A stretch of DNA of 22,282 nucleotides, from contig JAGHRX010000186.1 in NCBI GenBank assembly GCA_018066165.1, positions 1 through 22,282 of the forward strand, read 5' to 3'. Origin of the DNA: UBA1723 sp018066165 (GTDB lineage: Bacteria > Bacteroidota > Bacteroidia > Bacteroidales > Paludibacteraceae). The position numbers were made by a program, and so were the translations under genes. This document shows, piece by piece, positions 1-8,630 of this stretch; the stretch's first letter is position 1, and every line of letters begins with the position of its first letter. The notes beneath the pieces are model-generated. The model was not told the origin of the DNA and ran no database searches. It saw nothing but the letters and a program-made list of their open reading frames with translations.

Positions 1-27
1 CAGGTTTCAGGTTTCAGGTTTCAAAAT
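1..27. repeat. CAGGTTT heptamer tandem repeat
   Basis: Three perfect consecutive copies of CAGGTTT begin at base 1, followed by a partial copy. The array may extend left of the window, so its true length is unknown. It lies in non-coding sequence. It has the same 7-base period as other intergenic repeats in this window but a different unit. Confidence 0.8.
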
Positions 28-68
28 AAAACAACAAGGTGACGAAGAGGATTAAACTCCGTCACCTT
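25..68 (-). terminator. Hairpin, probable terminator for the minus-strand exported protein gene
   Basis: AAGGTGACG (36-44) pairs with CGTCACCTT (60-68) in a perfect 9-bp stem, with a further GAG/CTC pairing inside. Read on the minus strand, the stem is followed by a T-rich tail (rc of 25-35). The plus-strand tail is A-rich, so minus-strand use is more likely. It sits about 155 bases beyond the stop of the gene at 224-520, which makes the assignment uncertain. Confidence 0.5.
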
Positions 69-223
69 ATAAAAAATAAATGTTATGGACGATAATGGGT
101 CTGACTCCCATTCTCTCTATTAAGGACAAACAAAAAACAATATCAAATGAACCGTGGACCTGAACTAAACCGTCAGATTCTGAATCCACGTCTTATATCA
201 AATTAACTTTATCGAATTCTATA

Positions 224-520
224 TTATAGAGTAGCTGTCTTATCGTCTTTCTCAGTCTCTGTTGAGACATTCTGCTGACGATTAGCGAAATTCTTCTTCT
301 CCTCGTTTCTTGCCTTCTTAACCTCGAAGAAAGTACGAGAATCAGTTTGGTGAGCGACACCATCAACAACTACGTAATAGTTTGGTACTCTTTCACCTTT
401 TTCATTAACTGTGCACTTAATATATGTCTTCTCTACTGACGCAGTAGAAAAATCGTTAGCGTAAACAGAAACGCCTGACATCATGATGATTGCACATAGT
501 GTTCTTAAAACAGCCTTCAT
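224..520 (-). CDS. Small exported protein of unknown function (98 aa)
   Basis: I do not recognise this family. The protein opens with a typical Sec signal peptide: positive start (MKAVLR), hydrophobic core, and a likely signal peptidase I site after VYA at residues 20-22. The mature part is about 75 residues, with one cysteine (in YIKC). Its tail is charged and rich in Lys, Glu and Asp (ARNEEKKNFANRQQ, then an acidic end), so it looks partly disordered. It is expected in the periplasm or outside the cell. It diverges from the M16 peptidase gene at 677. A degenerate minus-strand -7 box (TATTTTAG, rc of 557-564) lies 37 bases upstream. The signal peptide and an uninterrupted frame support a real gene; function is unknown. 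Confidence 0.72.
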   Translation of the reverse strand: MKAVLRTLCAIIMMSGVSVYANDFSTASVEKTYIKCTVNEKGERVPNYYVVVDGVAHQTDSRTFFEVKKARNEEKKNFANRQQNVSTETEKDDKTATL

Positions 521-600
521 TATTTAGAGTTTAGTTATTGTTTGTTTATTCTTTCACTAAAATACAATCAAAAACCGTGCCAACTTGTCGAAAATAAATG

Positions 601-608
601 TACTTTTG
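601..608 (+). promoter_or_regulatory. Bacteroidota -7 box for the M16 peptidase gene
   Basis: TACTTTTG matches the TAnnTTTG consensus of the primary sigma factor of Bacteroidota and lies 68 bases before the ATG at 677. No good TTTG -33 element sits at the usual 19-20 base spacing, so strength is uncertain. Confidence 0.6.
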
Positions 609-676
609 TAGATAAAATCAAAAAAATTCATTTAAACCTTTGATTTTCATTAGTTGTTTTTTAACATAAGAAAAAG

Positions 677-3481
677 ATGAAAAAGATACTATTCAGCATA
701 TTTTTGATTCTAAACGTGGCTTTTTCTTGTATTGCACAGCAGAAATTCACGCCATTGCCCATGGATCCGGACCTTCGTTACGGAATTCTGGACAACAAAC
801 TCACATATTATATACGTCATAACGAGACAGAAAAAGAGCGCGCTGACTTCTACATCGTGCAGAATGTGGGAGCGATTCTTGAGGAAGACAGCCAGAACGG
901 TCTTGCCCATTTCCTTGAGCATATTGCCTTCAACGGAACAAAGAATTATCCGGGCAAAGGCATCATCAACTACCTTGAAACTATCGGAGTAAAATTCGGA
1001 GCGAATATCAACGCCTACACTTCTCTTGACGAGACAGTGTATAATCTAAAGGCAGTGCCTACTTATCGAGCAGGCATCGTCGACTCATGTCTGCTAATCC
1101 TTCACGACTGGTCGAGCTTCATCTCTTGTGAAGACGATGAAATTGACAAGGAAAGAGGTGTAATCTTGGAGGAGTGGCGTACTCGCAACACTTCCGACCG
1201 TCGCTTGTGGAAACAGTCGTCGGCAATATTATATGAAGGATCACAATATGCGAAGCGTGACATCATCGGCGACACTGCCATCATCTTGAATTTCCATCCG
1301 GACTCTCTCCGTGCATACTATAAGAAATGGTACCGCCCTGATTTGCAAGGAATTATTATTGTTGGCGACGTGGATGTAGACTACGTCGAGAATAAAATCA
1401 AGGAGATTTTCGCAGACATTCCAGAGCCGGTGAATGCAGCCGAGCGTATAGTGTATGATTTGAAAAAACTTGACACGACAAAAGTCTGCATTCTGACAGA
1501 TCCAGAGGCGAAATATACAGTCGGCAATATCACTTACCGCCACCCTGCCATGCCAGAGGAGATGTACGCATCAATCGTAGGATATAGGACAAGCGTTCTC
1601 GACAACCTGATCGGCAAGATTGTAAACGCCAGAATCGACGAGGTGGTCAAGGAGAAAGATTGTCCATTCACATACGCTTCATTATCATACGGCAGCCAGG
1701 TAAAGAGTTGCGACGGATTTGAGCTAATGTATGTGGTGAAAGACAACCGATGCATGGAAGCTTCCGAGAAAATCCTTGCGTTGGCAGAGCAAGCAAGACG
1801 CTACGGATTCACAGAAAGTGAACTTTACAGAGCCAAAGAGTCGACAATCGCGTCGTTCGAAAAAGCATACGCAGAAAGATCAAAGACAAAGAACAACTCA
1901 TACGTTGGAGAGTACAAACGTAACTTCACGACATTCGAGCCAATACCAGGAATCGAATGGGAGTATAACGAAATCAAATCATTTCTGTCTATGGTCACAA
2001 CAGAGATGTTGAGCAAACGATTTGCCAATTATTTCTCAGATCAGGTTACCGTATTGATGACTGCTGGAGACAAGGACAAAGCCACTTTGCCAAGCGAGGA
2101 GCAGTTGATGCAGTTGATCGCCAACCGTGAGAAATTAGCGACGTCGGCTTATGTGGATAAGACAAAGAACAGTCCGCTTGTGAAGAAAGAGCCAAAAGCG
2201 GGAAAGATTGTCGACATCTACCACAATCCAAAACTCGACTACACGTTGTGGACATTGTCGAACGGGGCAAAAGTCATCATCAAATCCACGACACTCAAAA
2301 ACGACGAGATCTTGATGTCAGCTTATAGCGACGGAGGACTTTCCACTATCGACGATCTTGCGATGTTGTCGTCGGCAAAGATAGCAGACAACATCATCCA
2401 GGAGAACGGATTAGGAGATTTCGACGCCACACAGTTGGAAAAAGCGTTGGCTGGCAAAAACGTCACCGTCGCACCATCTATAAATATGTACGACGCCAAG
2501 ATTTCCGGACGAAGCACAGCCAAGGATTTCAAGACAATGCTACAGTTGACCTACTTATTGCAGACAAACGTCAGAAAAGATCCAGCGGCATACGCATCGT
2601 TGATGGCACAGTACCAGACAATCCTTGAGAACCGTTCTGCTGATCCGATGACCGACTACAGAGACTCTGTCCAGGTATTGTCGACAAGCAGAAACAGCTA
2701 CACAAAACCATTTAAAAAGGAGTCATTATCAGAGATAAAAGAGGCAGACGCAATAAAGATATACAAGTCTCTTTTCTACTGTCCAGAAAAATTCACATAC
2801 ATTTTTGTAGGAAATTTGTCGGAAGATAGTGTGAAAAACGATATTCTTTCGTATATTGGTGGCTTAAAATCTTCTAAGAGCAAACAAACAGGTTGGATCG
2901 ACAGAGGAATCAAGCACCCTTCGGGCCATACAAAGTGTGAGTTCAGCAAGACGCTATCTACGCCAAAGACAGCAGATTACTTCTCATATATGGCAGAAAT
3001 GGAGTATAACTTGAAGAACAAATTACAGCTTGCGATTCTTAGATCTGTATTAGACTACCGCTATTTGGAGTCGTGCAGAGAGAGAGAAGGAGGCACATAC
3101 GGTGTGGCAGTCAGACAGACATTGAATGTGATTCCGAAGCAGACAGCCAATCTAAAGATTGCGTTCGACACAGATCCAGACAAAGAGGAGTTGTTGAGCA
3201 AGATCATCAAAGAAGAGATAGACAAGATTCTGAAGGACGGCGTCCGTGACGACGATTTCCAGAAAGCCAAAGAGGCATTGCAGAAATCATTCGCTGAGAG
3301 CATCCTTGAGAACAGCTATTGGAGCGGCCAGCTTGGACACTTGAGCAGATATGGTTGGTGTGACAATCCGACTTATACCGAGACTCTTGCTAAAATCACA
3401 AGTGAGGATATACGTCAGACGCTTAAAGAAATCGTAAGCGCGGGCAATCTGCTTGAGATCAAGATGACGCCGACGAAGTAG
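677..3481 (+). CDS. M16 family zinc metallopeptidase, two-domain secreted (PqqL-like)
   Basis: This is an insulinase-type (M16) zinc peptidase, probably periplasmic, that degrades or processes peptides. Residues 1-20 are a signal peptide ending CIA before QQ, a common Bacteroidota cleavage context. The inverted zinc motif HXXEH is HFLEH at 78-82. The distal ligand Glu159, in DKERGVILEEW, lies 77 residues after His82, as in the family. The protein has the usual four M16 units in two halves: an active N-terminal half (about 30-370) and an inactive C-terminal half (about 520-900) without HXXEH. The C-terminal half keeps the substrate-binding REGGTYGV motif near residue 802. The length of 934 aa is normal for the tandem M16 form. 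The downstream gene starts 46 bases after the stop, so co-transcription is possible. The exact substrate is unknown. Confidence 0.93.
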   Translation: MKKILFSIFLILNVAFSCIAQQKFTPLPMDPDLRYGILDNKLTYYIRHNETEKERADFYIVQNVGAILEEDSQNGLAHFLEHIAFNGTKNYPGKGIINYLETIGVKFGANINAYTSLDETVYNLKAVPTYRAGIVDSCLLILHDWSSFISCEDDEIDKERGVILEEWRTRNTSDRRLWKQSSAILYEGSQYAKRDIIGDTAIILNFHPDSLRAYYKKWYRPDLQGIIIVGDVDVDYVENKIKEIFADIPEPVNAAERIVYDLKKLDTTKVCILTDPEAKYTVGNITYRHPAMPEEMYASIVGYRTSVLDNLIGKIVNARIDEVVKEKDCPFTYASLSYGSQVKSCDGFELMYVVKDNRCMEASEKILALAEQARRYGFTESELYRAKESTIASFEKAYAERSKTKNNSYVGEYKRNFTTFEPIPGIEWEYNEIKSFLSMVTTEMLSKRFANYFSDQVTVLMTAGDKDKATLPSEEQLMQLIANREKLATSAYVDKTKNSPLVKKEPKAGKIVDIYHNPKLDYTLWTLSNGAKVIIKSTTLKNDEILMSAYSDGGLSTIDDLAMLSSAKIADNIIQENGLGDFDATQLEKALAGKNVTVAPSINMYDAKISGRSTAKDFKTMLQLTYLLQTNVRKDPAAYASLMAQYQTILENRSADPMTDYRDSVQVLSTSRNSYTKPFKKESLSEIKEADAIKIYKSLFYCPEKFTYIFVGNLSEDSVKNDILSYIGGLKSSKSKQTGWIDRGIKHPSGHTKCEFSKTLSTPKTADYFSYMAEMEYNLKNKLQLAILRSVLDYRYLESCREREGGTYGVAVRQTLNVIPKQTANLKIAFDTDPDKEELLSKIIKEEIDKILKDGVRDDDFQKAKEALQKSFAESILENSYWSGQLGHLSRYGWCDNPTYTETLAKITSEDIRQTLKEIVSAGNLLEIKMTPTK

Positions 3482-3493
3482 ATTAGAGATCTT

Positions 3494-3516
3494 AGCTGAG
3501 AGCTGAGAGAGCTGAG
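3494..3516. repeat. AGCTGAG heptamer repeat between the M16 gene and the next CDS
   Basis: AGCTGAG occurs at 3494-3500 and 3501-3507 in perfect tandem, then again at 3510-3516 after a two-base insertion. The array fills most of the 46-base gap between two plus-strand genes. Confidence 0.75.
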
Positions 3517-3527
3517 AAATTATAATT

Positions 3528-4349
3528 ATGGGAAATGTAAGTTACAATCAAATAAAGAAAGACCAGCGAGAATGGGCGATAATCCGTCTGTTCCGCTCGA
3601 GTTTTACTGCATTTCCACTCGGCGACCTGGAGAAATGTGAATGTCCGGATTTCATTTTAAAGACCGATTCCAAGAAGATCGGAATTGAGTTGACGGAATT
3701 GAAATACGAGAGAGAAGACAGAGACTTCAACTTACGCGCCCACGAAGATTTCCTTACCGACATCATGAACGGGGCGAAGGAGATAGTAGAGAAAGTGTGC
3801 GACCAGATATTGGTAGTCGACGTGCATTTCACCAACGAGCTTGGGCCATCAGTGAGTGTGCCGAAAGAGAAAGCGTCGCAGCTGATGAGATTGGCGTTCA
3901 CCGAAGCCATCTCCAAGATTGTGCTCGACAACGTACCCATGTCGACAGGCAAGGAGTACATCATCGACAGAAGCAGCAAATATGGCGACACCTATTTGCC
4001 GAGCAAGATCGAGATGATACGCATAAAGAATATGTCAGGCCGTTACGACGAAGGTTTGTGGTACGCAGGCATATCAACGAAAGTCAAGCCGATGAGTATC
4101 GACAGCGTATGCGGAAGGATCAACGACAAAGACGAAAAGATAGTACACTATGCCCCACTCGACGAGCAGTGGCTCATCATAGTGCAGAACAGCTTCCTGA
4201 TGTCGAGTCTGTACAATCCCGACGATGTCAAATCGGCATTGAATTATAAGTATCATACCAAATTCGACAGAATCTTTGTATTTGAAAGAAGCGAAGGCAC
4301 TGTCACCGAATTGAAAGTAGACAAAAAAGATATTACGACGAACATATAA
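3528..4349 (+). CDS. Uncharacterised protein with a possible PD-(D/E)XK-like motif (273 aa)
   Basis: I do not recognise a named family. It has no signal peptide or membrane segment, so it is probably cytoplasmic. Near the N-terminus, CPDFILKTDSKKIGIELTEL (39-58) has the layout of a restriction-endonuclease-like core: a Pro-Asp (Asp41) at the start of a strand, then a GIELTE strand with Glu54 and Thr56 where classical members have Glu-x-Lys. A helix containing Glu15 precedes it. The rest is mixed alpha/beta with no other motif I know. Replacement of the lysine by threonine and the single-motif match make nuclease activity a hypothesis only. The gene lies between the M16 peptidase and the DUF4491 gene on the same strand, with gaps of 46 and 21 bases, which suggests one transcript. 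An ATG at 3528 is the only well-placed start. Confidence 0.75.
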   Translation: MGNVSYNQIKKDQREWAIIRLFRSSFTAFPLGDLEKCECPDFILKTDSKKIGIELTELKYEREDRDFNLRAHEDFLTDIMNGAKEIVEKVCDQILVVDVHFTNELGPSVSVPKEKASQLMRLAFTEAISKIVLDNVPMSTGKEYIIDRSSKYGDTYLPSKIEMIRIKNMSGRYDEGLWYAGISTKVKPMSIDSVCGRINDKDEKIVHYAPLDEQWLIIVQNSFLMSSLYNPDDVKSALNYKYHTKFDRIFVFERSEGTVTELKVDKKDITTNI

Positions 4350-4370
4350 AATGCGAAAACTATAAAAATT

Positions 4371-4682
4371 ATGGAGTTTCATTACGAAGGTATTATTTTA
4401 GGGCTTTGTGCATTCCTATGCATCGGATTGTTCCATCCAATTGTCATCAAGGGAGAATACTATTTTGGAGCCAAGAAATGTGGATTAGTGTTTCCTGTCA
4501 TAGGGACATTAGCTATAGCTGGCAGTTTGATGTCAGAAAGCCACTTCATCTCAGCCCTTCTTGGAGTGTTTGCATTCTCATGTTTTTGGTCAATCATCGA
4601 GGTTTTTGAGCAAGAAAAGAGAGTGCAAAAAGGATGGTTCCCTAAAAATCCTAAGAGAAAGTATTATTTCGACGAAAAATAG
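4371..4682 (+). CDS. DUF4491 family small membrane protein
   Basis: This 103-residue integral membrane protein matches the Bacteroidota family DUF4491. Hydrophobic segments at about 7-26, 38-53 and 59-76 predict three membrane helices. The conserved landmarks are FHPIVIKGEYYFG after the first helix, ALLGVF in the third, and the basic tail KGWFPKNPKRKY (88-99). The family has no known function. Here it is the last gene of the apparent M16 run, starting 21 bases after the preceding stop. The downstream gap to gyrB contains the gyrB promoter and no obvious terminator. Length and ends agree with the family, so the call is firm although the role is not. Confidence 0.88.
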   Translation: MEFHYEGIILGLCAFLCIGLFHPIVIKGEYYFGAKKCGLVFPVIGTLAIAGSLMSESHFISALLGVFAFSCFWSIIEVFEQEKRVQKGWFPKNPKRKYYFDEK

Positions 4683-4725
4683 GGGTTAAAACGCTAAAAA
4701 AACGCATTTATAAGGGCTCCTTAAT

Positions 4726-4757
4726 ATTGCAGTTTTAAACATTTTTTCTTATTTTTG
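4726..4757 (+). promoter_or_regulatory. gyrB promoter
   Basis: ATTG (4726-4729), a 20-base spacer, then TATTTTTG (4750-4757) match the Bacteroidota -33/-7 consensus with one mismatch. The box ends 28 bases before the ATG at 4786. A short inverted repeat, TAAGG/CCTTA (4711-4723), abuts the -33 element and could be incidental. Confidence 0.75.
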
Positions 4758-4785
4758 CAGAAATATAACAAAAATCAAGAATTTG

Positions 4786-6741
<1,956 letters not shown>

Positions 6742-6743
6742 TA

Positions 6744-6778
6744 AATGCGGAATTATAAATGCTGAATGCAAAATGAAA
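6744..6778. repeat. AATGCNN-type heptad repeat after gyrB
   Basis: Five consecutive 7-base units start three bases after the gyrB stop. Each begins with AAT (first unit AATGCGG, third AATGCTG, fourth AATGCAA), in strict phase and without gaps. The last unit overlaps the start of the terminator stem. The same unit type occurs after the giant gene and after birA. Confidence 0.75.
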
Positions 6779-6813
6779 GGAGACGCAGTCACTTGCGTCT
6801 CCTTTTTATTTTT
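6776..6813 (+). terminator. Rho-independent terminator of gyrB
   Basis: AAAGGAGACGCA (6776-6787) pairs with TGCGTCTCCTTT (6794-6805) in a perfect 12-bp stem with a six-base loop, followed by a T-rich tail. The stem core GGAGACG/CGTCTCC recurs in other terminators here. Confidence 0.93.
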
Positions 6814-6872
6814 CCACTGTATGAAGAAACTATAACTCTACAGATTAGCAGAAAGCGGAGTCTCTTCGGCAT

Positions 6873-6899
6873 AAAAAAAGACGCCGCATTGCGACGTCT
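6873..6899 (-). terminator. Rho-independent terminator of the DUF5606 gene
   Basis: On the minus strand a stem AGACG/CGTCT, extended by an inner CGC/GCG pair across one mismatch, is followed directly by seven Ts (rc of 6873-6879). It lies about 25 bases beyond the stop of the gene at 6925-7329 and faces the gyrB terminator. Confidence 0.85.
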
Positions 6900-6924
6900 C
6901 TATTGATATGAATCGAATTCAATA

Positions 6925-7329
6925 TTATTCAGCCTTAGCCTCTTTTACGAAGTCTGTCATATTAGCACCGACAAGAAGATTGTACCAAACCATAACCTTC
7001 TTGATATCGCTTACGTGTACACGCTCACGATCAAAGTTTGGAAGCACTTCACCAAAGTAAGCACGCATCTGATCTGCGTCGTTAGATGGCTTGACAGAAG
7101 TAGCAGCTCCGTTTTCCTTCTTCTTCATTGAATCGAACACAGAAGCCAAAGAAACCTCACCTTCGTCTGTGTAGATTGCGATATCATTGAGAGAAATAAT
7201 CTTTTCTGTAGCATAAGCAGGAGTCTTCTTTCCTGAAGCCAACTCCTCAACGATAAGCATGTTCTTGCCCTGAGATGCCAACTTGAATAGGCCTGGGCGA
7301 CCTGCGATTGATAAAATTCGCCTTAACAT
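6925..7329 (-). CDS. DUF5606 domain protein
   Basis: This 134-residue cytoplasmic protein belongs to the Bacteroidota family DUF5606, whose function is not established. The N-terminal block is recognisable: ILSIAGRPGLFKL followed by QGKNMLIVEEL, then ISLNDIAIYTDEGEVSL. A second block near the C-terminus reads RAYFGEVLPNFDRERVHVSDIKK followed by a WYNLL segment. There is no signal peptide or membrane segment. The first part resembles a small beta-rich domain, and the middle (about 75-88) is a variable linker. The gene is transcribed alone: it has a consensus promoter at 7363-7392 and its own terminator at 6873-6899, and is convergent with gyrB and divergent from the TM2 operon. Family assignment is confident; no function can be claimed. 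Confidence 0.9.
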   Translation of the reverse strand: MLRRILSIAGRPGLFKLASQGKNMLIVEELASGKKTPAYATEKIISLNDIAIYTDEGEVSLASVFDSMKKKENGAATSVKPSNDADQMRAYFGEVLPNFDRERVHVSDIKKVMVWYNLLVGANMTDFVKEAKAE

Positions 7330-7362
7330 TATCTTTATTTTTACTTAAAACTAATTATAGTA

Positions 7363-7392
7363 CAAAAGTATAAAAATTGTGCTACTTGCAAA
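7363..7392 (-). promoter_or_regulatory. Promoter of the DUF5606 gene
   Basis: On the minus strand, TTTG (rc of 7389-7392), an 18-base spacer, then TACTTTTG (rc of 7363-7370) match the Bacteroidota consensus. The -7 box is 33 bases before the start codon. Confidence 0.8.
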
Positions 7393-7512
7393 GCGATTTC
7401 CAAAAAGAAATTAACAATTAGCCATTGCATGTGTCACTTTTTCAAATCTTAAATAAACTTAAACTGATTCAAAAGCATATATAAATAACAAGACGATATG
7501 AAAGTTTTTCCT

Positions 7513-7520
7513 TAAATTTG
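7513..7520 (+). promoter_or_regulatory. -7 box for the TM2-DUF2752-M48 operon
   Basis: TAAATTTG fits TAnnTTTG perfectly and lies 29 bases before the ATG at 7550. No clear TTTG -33 element is present at the standard spacing. Confidence 0.65.
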
Positions 7521-7549
7521 CCTCACAAATAACAATCATAATTAATGTC

Positions 7550-8191
7550 ATGGAAAGAAATTCAATAGACCAGTTCATGTTGTTGAACGCCGGAAATTTC
7601 AAAGAGTCAGATCTAATTAAAATTCAAAATGAGTTGACAAAAGTGCCAGAAGAAAATTCGACAATCATATTGGGCACAGAGTTCAAGAAACCTACAATAG
7701 CACTTATCATTTCTTTCCTAGGAGGATCACTTGGTATCGACCGTTTCTATTTGGGTCAGACAGGAAAAGGAATTCTTAAGTTGATCACTTGTGGTGGATT
7801 CAGCATCTGGGCGGTCATCGACTTGTTCCTAATCATGGGTGCGACAAAAGAATACAACACAAACAAGCTTATTGGACTAATCAACGCTTGTGTACGCAAT
7901 CAAAAAGCAGTAGAGCCAAAAACTCAGCCAAGCGCACCAGTGAAGGAAATTCCTGAGGTTTCTGTCACAGACAATAGTGATGCCGCACAAAACGCTCCAG
8001 CAGAGACAACTGATCACAGCAGATACATGCCAACAAGTGAAGCTACACAAGCAACAGAGACTAACGAATCAACTGTAGTTGAGGAGGCGTCAGCTCCAGT
8101 TTCTGAAAGCGTAGACGCTTCAATCGAGCAGTTGGAGAAAATTGCTCAGGAGGCAGAGACATTGGCAGAACAGCCTAAGCAGGCTGAATAA
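7550..8191 (+). CDS. TM2 domain membrane protein (213 aa)
   Basis: The core at about 46-97 is a TM2 domain: two membrane helices (about 49-62 and 75-97) joined by the signature GIDRFYLGQTGKG, with a conserved DRF-type turn. It is preceded by a charged cytoplasmic N-terminus of 45 residues. It is followed by a long, low-complexity tail (about 115-213) rich in Pro, Ala, Thr and Glu, ending in a probable short coiled coil (ASIEQLEKIAQEAETLAEQ). The function of TM2 proteins in bacteria is poorly known. This is the first gene of a membrane operon, followed by DUF2752 and an M48 peptidase, so a role linked to membrane proteolysis or membrane-protein quality control is a reasonable inference, not shown. 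The ATG at 7550 is 29 bases after a consensus -7 box. Confidence 0.88.
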   Translation: MERNSIDQFMLLNAGNFKESDLIKIQNELTKVPEENSTIILGTEFKKPTIALIISFLGGSLGIDRFYLGQTGKGILKLITCGGFSIWAVIDLFLIMGATKEYNTNKLIGLINACVRNQKAVEPKTQPSAPVKEIPEVSVTDNSDAAQNAPAETTDHSRYMPTSEATQATETNESTVVEEASAPVSESVDASIEQLEKIAQEAETLAEQPKQAE

Positions 8192-8225
8192 GCGATCGAA
8201 TCCAACCAATCTTCGGATAAGTAAT

Positions 8226-8630
8226 ATGTATTCCTTCAAAGACCGTCGTCAATTTTTGTGGGTCATTGGAGGAATACTTTTTGTTTCATACCTCTGGATA
8301 GGATACCACCTGATATATGGCGGACATGCGGGAGTCGTAGTCTGTCTAATCAAAAAAATCATCGGCATACCATGTCCTGGATGCGGACTGACACGTGCCG
8401 TCGTATCATTTTTCAATGGAGACATCTCGACGTCGATCCAGACCAATCCATTGGTTTTGATAGTGGCTCCTGCATTAGTGGTCGCTCCGTTTGCATTGGC
8501 AGTAGCACCTGGGAAATGCTATTTGTGGTTTCAAAAAGCAGAGGATTTTTTTTCCAACAGAACAGGAATCATCATATTGGTTCTTTTCTTTCTAACATTG
8601 TGGACATATTTAATTATTAACGATTTATGA
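8226..8630 (+). CDS. DUF2752 family membrane protein (134 aa)
   Basis: The signature CPGCGLTRA (residues 50-58) is diagnostic of DUF2752. Hydrophobic segments at about 11-30, 76-94 and 113-131 predict three membrane helices. The two cysteines of CPGC could bind metal or act in redox, but no activity is established for the family. I chose the ATG at 8226: the frame stays open further upstream to 8142, but that extension overlaps the TM2 coding sequence and has the character of an out-of-frame reading. The start is 34 bases after the TM2 stop. The stop overlaps the start of the M48 gene in an ATGA arrangement, so these two are probably translationally coupled. Confidence 0.87.
   Translation: MYSFKDRRQFLWVIGGILFVSYLWIGYHLIYGGHAGVVVCLIKKIIGIPCPGCGLTRAVVSFFNGDISTSIQTNPLVLIVAPALVVAPFALAVAPGKCYLWFQKAEDFFSNRTGIIILVLFFLTLWTYLIINDL

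Noticed and set aside
3548..3991. 147-codon open frame antisense to the 3528-4349 gene
   Set aside because: Composition looks like the complement of a real gene, there is no promoter, and no recognisable motif is present.
4783..4785. TTG as the gyrB start
   Set aside because: The adjacent ATG at 4786 is the more likely initiator and gives the usual N-terminus.
7330..7549. Hidden small gene or RNA in the divergent gap
   Set aside because: Beyond the two divergent promoters I see only AT-rich sequence without a convincing start, fold or terminator.
8142..8225. Upstream extension of the DUF2752 gene
   Set aside because: It overlaps the 3' end of the TM2 gene out of frame and lacks family-like sequence; the ATG at 8226 fits.
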